The translations under genes and the position numbers were made by a program. This document shows positions 30,808-40,598 of a stretch of 64,000 bases of DNA, one piece after another (the stretch's first letter is position 1; each line of letters starts with the position of its first letter). The DNA comes from Methylorubrum sp. B1-46 (GTDB lineage Bacteria > Pseudomonadota > Alphaproteobacteria > Rhizobiales > Beijerinckiaceae): contig NZ_CP088247.1 in assembly GCF_021117295.1 (NCBI RefSeq), positions 4,789,001 through 4,853,000 of the forward strand, read 5' to 3'. The notes beneath the pieces are model-generated. The model searched no databases, was not told the DNA's origin, and worked only from the letters and a program-made list of their open reading frames with translations.

Positions 30808-30862
30808 CGGGATCCCGAAGGGATCACCCCTTTGGCGTGGTTGCGGGGCATTGCCCCGCCTT
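30808..30862. repeat. dispersed palindromic intergenic repeat, copy B
   Basis: Core at 30816-30858 matches copy A (3563-3607): both read AAGGGATCA, CCTTTGGCG, GGT, then a GGGGCA/GCCCC hairpin. It starts within a few bases of the LysR stop codon. Confidence 0.7.
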
Positions 30863-30876
30863 TCTCCTCACGGGGA

Positions 30877-31320
30877 TCATGTGCTCGGCCGCTGAAGCAC
30901 GGCGCATTGCGTGAGCGCACCCTGCTCCCGGCGCATGAAGGCGCAGGTGACGCGAGCGCCCTCGACATCGACGGTGCTGTGGCGCTTGGCCTGTGCGCCG
31001 TCACGGGCCTGCCGGGCAGCCTCCCTCAGGCGGTCCGGCGCGATCCCCGTCACGGCACGGGCCGCCTGCGCGAACAGCGTGTCGTAGGTCTCCGGCACGG
31101 TCTCGCCCTTGATCTGGGCACCGACGGAGGACTGGTCGCCCGCGCAGGAGAGCGTCAGCGCCGTCTGCGGGCCGGCATCGAACCGGGCGAAGTCGGCATT
31201 GCGCTCGGCGACCTTTGCGCCGGTGGCCGCCTGCACCCGCTCGATCAGCTCATCGCAAGAGGCCTCCGCCCAGGCGGGGGAGGCGGCGAGGACGAGGAGA
31301 AGGGCGAGGCGGCTGCGCAT
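30877..31320 (-). CDS. secreted protein of unknown function
   Basis: A 147-aa protein with a clear Sec signal peptide (MRSRLALLLVLAASPAWAEA, cleavage near residue 19). The mature 128 residues hold four Cys (SCDEL, LSCAGDQS, VTCAFM, TQCAVL), enough for two disulfides, in a small mixed alpha/beta pattern. I recognise no family. It lies 83 bp downstream of obgE on the same strand and may be read through from it. Confidence 0.65.
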   Translation of the reverse strand: MRSRLALLLVLAASPAWAEASCDELIERVQAATGAKVAERNADFARFDAGPQTALTLSCAGDQSSVGAQIKGETVPETYDTLFAQAARAVTGIAPDRLREAARQARDGAQAKRHSTVDVEGARVTCAFMRREQGALTQCAVLQRPST

Positions 31321-31403
31321 GGCCCGATGTTAGGCCGAAGCGCCAAGGCCCGTCTCCGGGAGCGGGCTGAGGCGTAGCGCCGCTCCGAGGAAGGGTGGCA
31401 GGG

Positions 31404-32498
<1,095 letters not shown>

Positions 32499-32589
32499 TC
32501 ATCGCCTCTCGCCCACGCGAATGCGCGGCGGCGGCCATCCGCCGGACGCAGGCCGTTCGACCGATGGTCGGGCGGCCTGCACGGTTGTT

Positions 32590-33069
32590 TCAACTCTCCG
32601 TGCGACGGCATTGGCCGTCGAGGTTGAGGTATTGGATGCTGCGCAGGCCCGCCTCGAACCAGCCGCCGGCATCCGGCTGGCGGCCGTTGGCGCCGCCATC
32701 GCCGTAGAGGTTGATCTGGATCGCGCCGTCCGGCGATTGCAAGGTCGGCGCCTCGCCCGATCGATCGTAGGTCCAGGTCGGGCGCTCGTCGAACAGGGTC
32801 TGCGATCCGTCCGCCTCCCGCTGGAACAACTGCCCGTAGGCGGTGCTGCCGCCCGCGGGGGAGGCGAAGTAGAAGCCGACCTTCGGCGTGCGGCCCGCGA
32901 AGTTGTAGAACTCGCAGTAGAGCCGGGTTTCTCCCCGAGCTTTCGGAGCAGGTGCCGCCACGGGCTCGATCGGCGGCGGCGGCACCTCGCGGGTGATCGC
33001 GAAGATCAGGCTGCCGAGGGCGATCGCGGTGAGGCCGGCTCCGAGGCCGGCGATCGTCCGTGTCCTCAT
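32590..33069 (-). CDS. membrane-anchored protein of unknown function
   Basis: A 159-aa protein with an N-terminal hydrophobic anchor (IAGLGAGLTAIALGSLIFAIT), a Pro-rich linker and a soluble part rich in aromatic residues and Gly (RLYCEFYNFAGRTPKVGFYFASPAGG, YGQLFQREADGSQTLFDERPTWTY). Two Cys (LYCEF near the start, DGQCRR at the end) may bond. The start ATG overlaps the GNAT stop by 4 bp, so the two are translationally coupled. No family recognised. Confidence 0.65.
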   Translation of the reverse strand: MRTRTIAGLGAGLTAIALGSLIFAITREVPPPPIEPVAAPAPKARGETRLYCEFYNFAGRTPKVGFYFASPAGGSTAYGQLFQREADGSQTLFDERPTWTYDRSGEAPTLQSPDGAIQINLYGDGGANGRQPDAGGWFEAGLRSIQYLNLDGQCRRTES

Positions 33070-33665
33070 AGCGAGGGCCCTCCTGCGATCGTCCCGCGCC
33101 GGTTGAGCCACGCCGCCCGGTCGAGCCGGTAGGTGTAGCTCGGCACGGCGCCGCCCCGCGCCTCGAAGACCGGCGCCGATTCGCCGGTGCGGCGGAACCC
33201 GCACTTCTCCAGCACACGCTGCGAGCCGCGGTTCCCGGTCATCGCGGCCGAGACGAGCGCCCGTCCGCCGGCATAGGCGAAATGGGCATCCACTAGCGCC
33301 TCGGCCGCCTCGGTCATCAGCCCCTCGCCCCAGAACGGGCGTCCGAGCCAGTAGCCGAGATGCGGCTCCGTCTCATTCGGCCGATCCTCGACCGAGACGA
33401 CACCGATCAGGTTCGCGGGTGCTGCCCGTCGGCAGACCGCCATGATCAGCCCGTCGCCCGCGGTGTTCGCGGCCCGCGCCCGGATCACGAAGCCCTCGGC
33501 CTCGTGCAGCGGAAGCGGCGTCGTGAGCCGCGCCGTCATCTCGGCGACTGCCGGATCGCCGGCGAGCCGCGAGACCGCCTCGGCGTCGCGGGCGGTGGGC
33601 CAGCGCAGCCAGAGCCGTCGCGTCTCGATGCGGAAGACGTCGTCGCGGGTGAGATCGGGGAACAT
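33066..33665 (-). CDS. GNAT-family N-acetyltransferase (RimJ/RimL-like)
   Basis: A 199-aa acetyltransferase. Seen: RLWLRWPTARDAEAVSRL at the start, LGYWLGRPFWGEGLMTEAAEALVDAHF (the acetyl-CoA loop region) and NRGSQRVLEKCGFRRTG at the end, typical of the RimJ/RimL group that acetylates protein N-termini or small molecules. In many alphaproteobacteria such a gene lies between rpmA and obgE, as here. Target unknown. The ATG at 33665 is chosen by domain start; no strong ribosome site is visible. Confidence 0.85.
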   Translation of the reverse strand: MFPDLTRDDVFRIETRRLWLRWPTARDAEAVSRLAGDPAVAEMTARLTTPLPLHEAEGFVIRARAANTAGDGLIMAVCRRAAPANLIGVVSVEDRPNETEPHLGYWLGRPFWGEGLMTEAAEALVDAHFAYAGGRALVSAAMTGNRGSQRVLEKCGFRRTGESAPVFEARGGAVPSYTYRLDRAAWLNRRGTIAGGPSL

Positions 33666-33714
33666 CGTGAGCCGGTCATGTGAGGGCGCGCGCGGCGCCG
33701 TCCGGGACGACGAA

Positions 33715-33742
33715 GGGGGAGGATGGTGCCCCATCCTCCCCC
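33715..33742. terminator. strong hairpin downstream of rpmA
   Basis: A 12-bp perfect stem GGGGGAGGATGG / CCATCCTCCCCC with loop TGCC, 111 bp after the rpmA stop. No T-run follows on either strand. It may separate the ribosomal-protein genes from the GNAT-obgE genes or serve as an mRNA 3' stabiliser. Confidence 0.4.
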
Positions 33743-33852
33743 GTGTTCCGATCCGCTCGAAGCTTCGCCTGAAGCCTTAGCGACTCGTCCGCCGGTTCGG
33801 TGTGGGACACCGGCGGGACGCTCGCTTCGTCGTCAGCGACAAGCGTCCGCCG

Positions 33853-34119
33853 TTACTCCGCGGCCTGGGCCAGCGGTACGACGGTGACGAACGCGCGTCC
33901 CCGGCGGGTCTCGAACTGCACGTTGCCCGGGACGAGGGCGAACAGGGTGTGGTCCTTGCCCATGCCGACATTGGTACCGGGATGCCACTTCGTGCCGCGC
34001 TGGCGCACGATGATGTTGCCCGGAATGACGGCCTCCGAGCCGAACTTCTTGACGCCGAGGCGGCGGCCGGCGGAGTCGCGGCCGTTGCGGGACGAGCCGC
34101 CTGCTTTTTTATGTGCCAT
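33853..34119 (-). CDS. rpmA: 50S ribosomal protein L27
   Basis: An 88-aa L27, located near the peptidyl-transferase centre. The conserved start [20 protein letters not shown] and the [23 protein letters not shown] core are present. It follows rplU by 49 bp on the same strand. Confidence 0.98.
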   Translation of the reverse strand: MAHKKAGGSSRNGRDSAGRRLGVKKFGSEAVIPGNIIVRQRGTKWHPGTNVGMGKDHTLFALVPGNVQFETRRGRAFVTVVPLAQAAE

Positions 34120-34168
34120 GGGATTGCTCCAGAATTCTGCTTAGATCTGCGTTCGGACGGGCGGCCGA

Positions 34169-34561
34169 TTACTCGGCGGCGGCCGGGGCGGACTCGGCGG
34201 CCGGCTCGGCCTTCCGGGTCTTGCGCGGCTCGGCCTTCGAGGTCTTGCCGCCGGCGCTGATCTCGGTGATGCGCACGACCGTGAAGTCCTGGCGGTGGCC
34301 GCGGCGGCGACGCGAGTTCTGGCGGCGGCGCTTCTTGAAGGCGATGACCTTCCGCGTGCGGCCGTGCTGCACGATCTCGCCGGTGACGCCGATGCCCGAC
34401 AGGAGCGGGGTGCCGATCTGAGTGGCATCGCCGTCGGTGAACAGCAGCACGTCGCCGAAGGTGACGGCGGCGCCGGCCTCACCCTCGAGGGTGGCCACGG
34501 TAATGACGTCGTTGGCGGCAACGCGGTACTGCTTGCCGCCGGTCTTGATGACTGCGAACAT
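34169..34561 (-). CDS. rplU: 50S ribosomal protein L21
   Basis: A 130-aa L21 with the family start MFAVIKTGGKQYRV and the KKRRRQNSRRRRGHRQ basic loop. A C-terminal extension of about 30 residues rich in Lys, Glu and Ala follows the core (about residue 103 onward), common in alphaproteobacteria. First gene of the rplU-rpmA-GNAT-obgE cluster; a sigma70-type promoter lies at 34711-34739. Confidence 0.97.
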   Translation of the reverse strand: MFAVIKTGGKQYRVAANDVITVATLEGEAGAAVTFGDVLLFTDGDATQIGTPLLSGIGVTGEIVQHGRTRKVIAFKKRRRQNSRRRRGHRQDFTVVRITEISAGGKTSKAEPRKTRKAEPAAESAPAAAE

Positions 34562-34710
34562 CGTTCTCTCTCGTGTTCTCTGCCGGCCTCCGGCGCCGCG
34601 AGGGGCCTGGACCGTCTTCTTGTTCAGGTCATCCGCGCGGCATAGGCCAAGCCGTGAGCGCACGAACGCGAAACGCGCGGACTTCGTCGAGGAAGCCGCG
34701 CGGAGCCGGT

Positions 34711-34739
34711 CGGATAGTCGGTGGTGGGCAGCGTGTCAA
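34711..34739 (-). promoter_or_regulatory. sigma70-type promoter for rplU-rpmA
   Basis: On the minus strand, TTGACA (34734-34739) and TATCCG (34711-34716) are separated by exactly 17 bp, which predicts transcription from about 34704, some 140 bp before rplU. The rest of the 426-bp gap (34562-34987) shows no gene. Confidence 0.65.
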
Positions 34740-34964
34740 TCCGCGCCCTGACCGCGGCCCGATCGTACCCGCACGGATCGGGCATCTTGCCGGTCGTATT
34801 TCGCAGCCGGACTCCCTCGAGACATTCGGACCCTGGCCGGCGAGCGCGCAGGGAGATGAGAGGTCTGCACGAGGCTCCTTTCGCGCATCGCGATACATTT
34901 CGGGCCAATCGTCTTCCAATCGCGCTGGCCTCAGCAGGTATTTATTATAGATAAATGTTCGCAC

Positions 34965-34970
34965 TATAAT
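34965..34970 (+). promoter_or_regulatory. -10-like TATAAT upstream of the lipocalin-like gene
   Basis: A consensus TATAAT, 18 bp before the ATG at 34988, in a short AT-rich island (about 34940-34990) that contrasts with the surrounding GC-rich DNA. No clear -35 is visible at the right distance. If used, the mRNA leader would be very short. Confidence 0.4.
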
Positions 34971-34987
34971 AGTGTAAGGCGTGTAAA

Positions 34988-35518
34988 ATGAGAAAAATAC
35001 TGACAATTCTGCCCTTCGCTTTCAGCATAGGCCTGGCTTTCTTGCCCGGATTGGCCTCTGCCGAGGAGAAGGTCGCTGCGTCCCCGACCGGAACGGAGCT
35101 CGCTGAAAAGATCGTCGGCACCTGGGAGCTCGTGTCCTACAAGGTCGAGGACAAGGACACCGGAAAGCTGATTGAGGCGATGGGGCCGACGCCGCGTGGC
35201 CGGGTGATCTTCACCAAGGACGGCTGGGTCGCATTCAACCTCGAAGGCAGCGGCCGGCAGCCTGCCAAGACCGAAGCCGAGCGGGCCGAGCTGATGAAGA
35301 CCCTGGTCGCCTATATCGGGCGTTATCGCATCGAGGGCGATCAGTGGGTGACGAGTGTCCAGACGGCCTGGGCCCCGGAATGGGTCGGAACGGAACAGCG
35401 GCGCACCATCAAGCTGGATGGTGACTATGCCGATGTCGTCACGCCCTGGCGCAAGATGCCGAACTGGGATGTCGGCCACCTCTCGCACAGCGTCATCCGC
35501 TTCAAGCGGGCCCAGTGA
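34988..35518 (+). CDS. secreted lipocalin-like protein
   Basis: A 176-aa protein with a signal peptide (ILTILPFAFSIGLAFLPGLASA) and a lipocalin-like domain from about residue 40: IVGTWELVSYKVEDKDTGK, GRVIFTKDGWVAFNLEG, AYIGRYRIEGDQWVTSV and VIRF at the end. This domain family binds small hydrophobic molecules in a periplasmic or extracellular setting, but no ligand is known here. The upstream AT-rich island sets it apart from its neighbours. It faces the DUF853 gene tail-to-tail. Confidence 0.8.
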   Translation: MRKILTILPFAFSIGLAFLPGLASAEEKVAASPTGTELAEKIVGTWELVSYKVEDKDTGKLIEAMGPTPRGRVIFTKDGWVAFNLEGSGRQPAKTEAERAELMKTLVAYIGRYRIEGDQWVTSVQTAWAPEWVGTEQRRTIKLDGDYADVVTPWRKMPNWDVGHLSHSVIRFKRAQ

Positions 35519-35595
35519 CCTGACGGACCGCACCCGTCTCCGCCGTGGCGGGGACGGAGGCCGTCCATGAAGCCGGGCCTCGCGGAGGACGCGGT

Positions 35596-37155
35596 CTACC
35601 GCTTCGTCAGCCCACCCAGCACGTTGCGCAGGATCGCGTCCCCCACCTCCGTGCCGACCTTGCGCGCCATCGAGCGGGCGGCATTGCCGAGGACCTGCTC
35701 GGCGAGGCTCGGCGGCGGGCGCCGGCCACGACCGGTTCCCTTGCCGGCTCCTTTGCCCTTCGGCGCTTCCTCGCTGCCGCCGAAAATGCTGCCGAACAGC
35801 CCGCCGAGCATCCCCGACAGCCCGCCCTCGCTCTGGCTCGCGGCCTCAGCCGGAGCGGAATCCAAGTGCTTGCGCTGGGCCAGCATCTCGTAGGCGCTCT
35901 CGTTGTCGACCGCCTCGTCGTATTTTCCGCGCAGCGGGCTCTGCCCGATGATCGCGGCGCGCTCGGCCGGGGTCAGCGGTCCCACCCGGCCCTGCGGCGG
36001 GGCGATCAAGGCCCGCTCGACGATCGAGGGCGTGCCCTTGGCCTCCAGAAAACTCACCAGCGCCTCGCCGACGGCGAGTTCGGTGATCGCCTTGCCGACA
36101 TCGAAGCCGGGGTTCTGGCGGAAGGTCTCGGCCGCCGCGCGCACCGCGCGCTGGTCGCGGGGCGTGAAGGCGCGCAGCGCGTGCTGCACCCGGTTGCCGA
36201 GCTGACCGAGCACGGTCTCCGGCACGTCGAGCGGGTTCTGCGTCACGAAGTAGACGCCGACGCCCTTCGAGCGGATCAGGCGCACGACCTGCTCCACCGC
36301 GTCGAGCAGCGCCTTCGGCGCGTCGTTGAAAAGCAGGTGCGCCTCGTCGAAGAAGAACACCAGCTTCGGCTTGTCCAGGTCGCCCACTTCCGGGAGCTGC
36401 TCGAACAGCTCGGAGAGCATCCACAGCAGGAACGAGGCGTAGAGGCGCGGCCGCTGCATCAGCCTGTCCGCGGCCAGGATGTTGACGAAGCCCCTTCCCT
36501 CCCGGTCGGTGCGCATGAAGTCTTCGAGGTTGAGCGCCGGCTCGCCGAGGAATTGGTCCGCGCCCTGGTTCTCCAGCACGAGGAGCGATCGCTGGATCGC
36601 CCCGATCGAGGCGCCGGAGACGTTGCCGTAGGTGGCCGACAGCTCCTTGGCGTTCTCCGACAGGAAGGTGAGGAGCGCGCGCAGGTCCTTGAGGTCGATC
36701 AGCGGCCACTGGTTCTCGTCGGCGACGCGGAAGGCGATGTTGAGCACGCCCTCCTGGATGTCGTTGAGTTCGAGCAGGCGCGCGAGCAGGAGCGGACCCA
36801 TCTCGGTGACGGTGCAGCGGATCGGGTGGCCCTGCTCGCCGAACACGTCCCAGAACACGGTCGGGAAGCGGTCGGGCTCGTAAGGAATGCCGAGTTCTTC
36901 CGCCCGCTTGACGAAATGCGGCTTGGCCTCGCCGGCTGCAGCGAGCCCCGAGAGGTCGCCCTTGATGTCGGCGGCGAAGACCGGGACGCCCGCGTTGGAG
37001 AAGCCTTCGGCCAGCACCTGCAGCGTCACGGTCTTGCCGGTGCCGGTGGCGCCCGCCACGAGGCCGTGGCGGTTGGCCAGCCGCAGGGTCAGCACCTCGG
37101 GCTTCGGGTGCGAGCCCGTGCTCCGGCCGACCAGAATCGTCCCCTCGCCCGCCAT
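35596..37155 (-). CDS. DUF853 / HerA-like ATPase (YjgR family)
   Basis: A 519-aa P-loop ATPase of the HerA/VirB4-like group. Walker A GATGTGKT at residues 35-42, Walker [11 protein letters not shown] and a sensor VTQNPLDVP are present. A Gly/Ser/Lys-rich linker with [17 protein letters not shown] leads to a C-terminal helical tail. YjgR-type proteins are widespread but functionally undefined. I used the ATG at 37155; a TTG at 37173 would add six residues. It is divergent from the DUF937-like gene at 37304. Confidence 0.88.
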   Translation of the reverse strand: MAGEGTILVGRSTGSHPKPEVLTLRLANRHGLVAGATGTGKTVTLQVLAEGFSNAGVPVFAADIKGDLSGLAAAGEAKPHFVKRAEELGIPYEPDRFPTVFWDVFGEQGHPIRCTVTEMGPLLLARLLELNDIQEGVLNIAFRVADENQWPLIDLKDLRALLTFLSENAKELSATYGNVSGASIGAIQRSLLVLENQGADQFLGEPALNLEDFMRTDREGRGFVNILAADRLMQRPRLYASFLLWMLSELFEQLPEVGDLDKPKLVFFFDEAHLLFNDAPKALLDAVEQVVRLIRSKGVGVYFVTQNPLDVPETVLGQLGNRVQHALRAFTPRDQRAVRAAAETFRQNPGFDVGKAITELAVGEALVSFLEAKGTPSIVERALIAPPQGRVGPLTPAERAAIIGQSPLRGKYDEAVDNESAYEMLAQRKHLDSAPAEAASQSEGGLSGMLGGLFGSIFGGSEEAPKGKGAGKGTGRGRRPPPSLAEQVLGNAARSMARKVGTEVGDAILRNVLGGLTKR

Positions 37156-37303
37156 CTCACCGCCCTCGCCCAAACCGTGGCCGTTGCCCAGGACAGGGTA
37201 TGGCGCCCTGCGTCCCTGATCCAGGGCCCCCGGCTACGGGCGACCCTTGATTTCGCCGCCGCCGCATCGGACAGACGAAAATCTGCCAGAGAGGACACGT
37301 TTC

Positions 37304-37690
37304 ATGGAAGAGCTGATCGCCCGCGTCACCAACCGCACGGGCCTCGACGCCGCGACCGCCAAGACTGCGATCGGGCACATCCTCGCCTTCCTGCAGAAGG
37401 AGGGTCCGGCGACGGAGGTGAGCCAGCTCATGGCCGCGCTTCCGGGCTCCGAGACGGCGCTCGCCGAGGCGAACGCGTCGGAAGGCGGCGGCGGGCTGAT
37501 GGGCATGCTCGGCGGGATGATGGGCGGCGGCGTGATGGCGCTCGGCCAGAAGTTGATCTCGGCCGGCGTGCCGATGAACCAGATGCAGCCGCTCGGCCAG
37601 GAGCTGTTCGCCTATGGCCGCGAGAAGGCCGGCGAGGACGTGATGGGGCCGATCGTCGGCTCGATCCCGGGGCTGAATCAGTTCGTCTGA
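37304..37690 (+). CDS. small Gly/Met-rich protein of the DUF2267/DUF937 type
   Basis: A 128-aa protein. Residues 1-50 form a helical module (EELIARVTNRTGLDAATAKTAIGHILAFLQKEGP) seen in DUF2267 or DUF937 proteins, followed by a Gly/Met-rich loop (GGGLMGMLGGMMGGGVMALGQKL) and a final helix pair (PLGQELFAYGREKAGEDVMGPIVGSIPG). Function unknown. GAGAGGA lies upstream of the ATG. The Met/Gly segment could insert in membranes or mediate oligomerisation; both are speculation. Confidence 0.7.
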   Translation: MEELIARVTNRTGLDAATAKTAIGHILAFLQKEGPATEVSQLMAALPGSETALAEANASEGGGGLMGMLGGMMGGGVMALGQKLISAGVPMNQMQPLGQELFAYGREKAGEDVMGPIVGSIPGLNQFV

Positions 37691-37904
37691 GGCGGCAGGG
37701 TCGTTCGATAAGCCCTTGCGATCGTTAGCCGGTTTTCATTCGCCGGCTAGCATGGGAACTTTGCGCGTAGCCTCGCAGCGGCTTCGCGCAAGTCTCTGTA
37801 AAAACGCAAAAATCTCCGTCATAAAAGCGTGCGGCCTTCATGGTGTTGTCGCCGCGCAAGAGGACGCATCGCGCGGCCTCCGCCACGACAGGATCGTGTC
37901 GCCC

Positions 37905-38891
37905 ATGTTGCCGAATTTTTCTCCGCGCGAGGCCACGGCGGCGTGGAAGGCCGGCTGGGAGACCAAGGTCCAGGCGCCCTTCGCCCGTTTCCGGCAGACC
38001 TTCGAGGGCGGCGATCTCGGGCTCCCCGGGGCTGCGCCGATCCTGCTGAAGTCACGGGCCAAGCGCTCTTTGCTGGAGCCGGGGCTCGGCCGCATCGGCC
38101 CGCTCGAAGTGCGGCTCGCCACCACCAAGTCCGAGATCCGCCGGGCGCAGCGCCTGCGCTTCCGCGTGTTCTACGAGGAGATGTCGGCGGTGCCGACCGG
38201 CCTGGCCGCGCTCAAGCGTCGGGACGTCGATGCCTACGACGCGATCTGCGACCATCTCCTGGTGATCGACCACACCGCCACCGAGGCCAAGCCCTTCCGT
38301 AAGGCCCGGCCGAAGGTGGTCGGCACCTACCGGCTGCTGCGCCAGGACCGGGCGGAGGCACATTTCGGCTTCTACTCCTCGGGCGAGTACGACCTCGCGC
38401 CGCTGCTGGAGCGCCATCCGGGAAAACGCTTCCTCGAACTCGGCCGCTCCTGCGTGCTGAAGCCCTACCGCACCAAGCGCACCGTCGAACTCTTGTGGCA
38501 CGGCATCTGGACCTACGTGCTGCACCACCGCATCGATGCGATGCTTGGCTGCGCCAGCCTGGAAGGCACCGATCCGGACCGCCTCGCCCTTCCCTTGAGC
38601 TTCCTGCACCACCACGCCCGCGCCCCCGAGGCGTGGCGCGCCTGCGCCCTGCCGGAGCGCTATGTCGCAATGGACCGGCTGGCCCAGGAGGCGGTCGATC
38701 CCAAGGCCGCGCTGATGGCGCTGCCGCCGCTGGTGAAGGGCTATCTCCGGGTTGGGGCGACCTTCGGCGACGGCGCGGTGGTGGACCGGCAGTTCGGCAC
38801 CACCGACGTGCTGGTGGTGCTGCCGGTCTCGGCCATCTCCGCCCGCTATATCGGACATTTCGGCGCGGGTGCGGATCGGCACGCCGCCTGA
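37905..38891 (+). CDS. OlsB-like GNAT N-acyltransferase
   Basis: A 328-aa protein with the Acetyltransf_5 (hemolysin-like GNAT) domain: LEVRLATTKSEIRRAQRLRFRVFYEEMSA, DAICDHLLVID, VVGTYRLLRQ, FLELGRSCVLKPYRT and MLGCASLEGTDP. OlsB proteins of this type transfer a 3-hydroxyacyl group from ACP to ornithine, the first step of ornithine-lipid synthesis. No olsA is adjacent, so the product is inferred. Two start candidates, GTG 37896 and ATG 37905; the ATG is kept. The 214-bp gap before it holds a small hairpin (37735-37751) only. Confidence 0.8.
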   Translation: MLPNFSPREATAAWKAGWETKVQAPFARFRQTFEGGDLGLPGAAPILLKSRAKRSLLEPGLGRIGPLEVRLATTKSEIRRAQRLRFRVFYEEMSAVPTGLAALKRRDVDAYDAICDHLLVIDHTATEAKPFRKARPKVVGTYRLLRQDRAEAHFGFYSSGEYDLAPLLERHPGKRFLELGRSCVLKPYRTKRTVELLWHGIWTYVLHHRIDAMLGCASLEGTDPDRLALPLSFLHHHARAPEAWRACALPERYVAMDRLAQEAVDPKAALMALPPLVKGYLRVGATFGDGAVVDRQFGTTDVLVVLPVSAISARYIGHFGAGADRHAA

Positions 38892-38967
38892 CGGCTGCGG
38901 GGTTGCGGTGGAGGCCGGGGCCTGCTGAGGCGGGCGCCCTGCAACCCTGACGCGCCGTTCCAAGGTC

Positions 38968-40137
38968 ATGCCCGGCCTCTCCGCCCCCGTCTCCGATCGC
39001 GACCGCCTCGGCGCCATGACCGCCGCGATCGCCTGCGTGGCGGTGGTGGGCACGGGTCTCGGCCTGTCGATCCCGCTGCTGTCGCTGGAAATGGAGCGGA
39101 TGGGCGCGTCGAGCGTCGTCATCGGCCTCAACACGGCGGTGGCGGGGTTCGCGGCGATCCTCACGGTGCCGTTCGTGCCGCGGCTGGCCGCACGGGTCGG
39201 CGTGGTACGTCTGCTGATCCTGGCGATCGTGCTCGGCGGGCTGTGCCTCACCGCCTTCAAGATCTTTCCCCACCTCGTCCTGTGGTTCCCCCTGCGCTTC
39301 GTCTTCTCGACGACGATGGGGGTGCTGTTCGTTCTCTCCGAGTTCTGGATCAACGACGCGGCGCCCCCTGAGCGGCGTGGGCTGGTGATGGGCATCTACG
39401 CGACGGTGCTGGCGATCGGCTTCGCCATCGGCCCGACCCTTCTGACCCTGCTCGGCACGGAAGGATTCGCGCCGTATCTCGCTGGTTCGGCCCTGTTCTT
39501 CCTCGGCCTCACCCCGCTGGTGCTGGCCCGCAACCTGTCGCCCGCCCTCGGGCACGGCGAGGGCGGCGGGATCGTGACCTATCTGCGCCTCGCGCCGCTC
39601 GCGGTGCTGGCCGCCGCCCTCTACGGCGCGGTGGAGGCGGGCGCCTTCGCGATCCTGCCGCTCTACGGCCTGCGCATCGGCCTCGACGCGCAGGTCGCTG
39701 CCGCCCTGGTGAGCGCGGTGGCGCTCGGCAACGTCGTGTTCCAGATCCCCGTCGGGCTGCTGGCCGACCGGGTGGACCGGCGCCTCGTCCTGCTCGGCGG
39801 CAGCCTCGCGGGCGCGCTCGGGGCGGCGCTGATCCCGTGGGCGTCCGCCTCCCTGCCGGGGCTCACAGCCCTGCTCTTCGTCTGGGGCGGGATCGTCGGC
39901 ACGCTCTACACGGTGGGCCTCGCCCATCTCGGCGCCACCTTGCGCGGACCGGATCTGGCGGGCGCCAACGCCGCCTTCGTGATGCTCTACAATGCCGGCC
40001 TGATGCTCGGGCCGCCGCTGATCGGCGGCGGCATGGACCTCGCTCCGCCCCAGGGGTTCGCCGTCGCCATGAGCCTGCTGTTCGCGCTCTACGCGGTGCC
40101 GGTGGTTCGCAGCCTCGTGCGGGGACCGGCGGGCTGA
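38968..40137 (+). CDS. MFS transporter
   Basis: A 389-aa, 12-span major facilitator protein. The repeated half structure is visible, with FVPRLAARVGVVRLLI after helix 2 and a matching LLADRVDRRLVLLGG after helix 8, the family's loop 2-3/8-9 motif. By pattern it falls near the YcaD-like exporters, substrate unknown. It begins 76 bp after the OlsB-like gene on the same strand, so co-transcription is possible. Confidence 0.85.
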   Translation: MPGLSAPVSDRDRLGAMTAAIACVAVVGTGLGLSIPLLSLEMERMGASSVVIGLNTAVAGFAAILTVPFVPRLAARVGVVRLLILAIVLGGLCLTAFKIFPHLVLWFPLRFVFSTTMGVLFVLSEFWINDAAPPERRGLVMGIYATVLAIGFAIGPTLLTLLGTEGFAPYLAGSALFFLGLTPLVLARNLSPALGHGEGGGIVTYLRLAPLAVLAAALYGAVEAGAFAILPLYGLRIGLDAQVAAALVSAVALGNVVFQIPVGLLADRVDRRLVLLGGSLAGALGAALIPWASASLPGLTALLFVWGGIVGTLYTVGLAHLGATLRGPDLAGANAAFVMLYNAGLMLGPPLIGGGMDLAPPQGFAVAMSLLFALYAVPVVRSLVRGPAG

Positions 40138-40233
40138 GATCGGTTGCGGCGGCACGGAACGGCGCCCCGGCGGTGCCCGTTATCCCGTCGAAGCTGCACC
40201 GTTTTTCATTCCGACGACGAAGGAGCCCGAACC

Positions 40234-40362
40234 ATGAGCCTCATCGGACGCATCGTCACCAAGATCCTCGGCACCGACGACCGCGCCGTCGTCCGCGACG
40301 ATCGCAACGCCGACTCGAGTTCCCCGATCGGCCGGCTCGTGACGAAGATCCTGCGCAAGTAA
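40234..40362 (+). CDS. 42-aa cationic protein with a duplicated IGR(I/L)VTKIL motif
   Basis: A tiny ORF with a strong ribosome site (AAGGAG, 9 nt before the ATG) and a textbook terminator 40 bp after its stop. The protein consists of two copies of a nine-residue motif, IGRIVTKIL (residues 4-12) and IGRLVTKIL (32-40), flanking an acidic middle (TDDRAVVRDDRNADSSS). Each motif is an amphipathic, basic helix candidate. The two copies differ at several synonymous third positions, which argues for selection on protein sequence. I know no family; a membrane-active or regulatory small protein is possible. Confidence 0.6.
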   Translation: MSLIGRIVTKILGTDDRAVVRDDRNADSSSPIGRLVTKILRK

Positions 40363-40401
40363 CCGCGCGACACGTCATCGCGCCACATGACACCGAGCCG
40401 A

Positions 40402-40437
40402 GGGCCGGCCGTCCGAAAGGACGGCGCGGCCCTTTTT
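40402..40437 (+). terminator. Rho-independent terminator after the 42-aa gene
   Basis: GGGCCGGCCGTCC pairs with GGACGGCGCGGCCC (one bulge) around a GAAA tetraloop, followed by TTTTT. It cleanly ends the transcript of the small gene. Confidence 0.85.
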
Positions 40438-40598
40438 GATCTCAGGCGCCACGAGGAGGAGTGACCTTTTGCGGGGTGGTCTTTTTCTGATGAGGCCTTT
40501 ATGCCCCTGCCCCTCTTCCGCGCTCGAATCCCCACAGCTTGAGGCCCAGGTTTCTGCCGCGGTTCACCGCACCGGACCGCGCGAGCCGATCTGTAATC

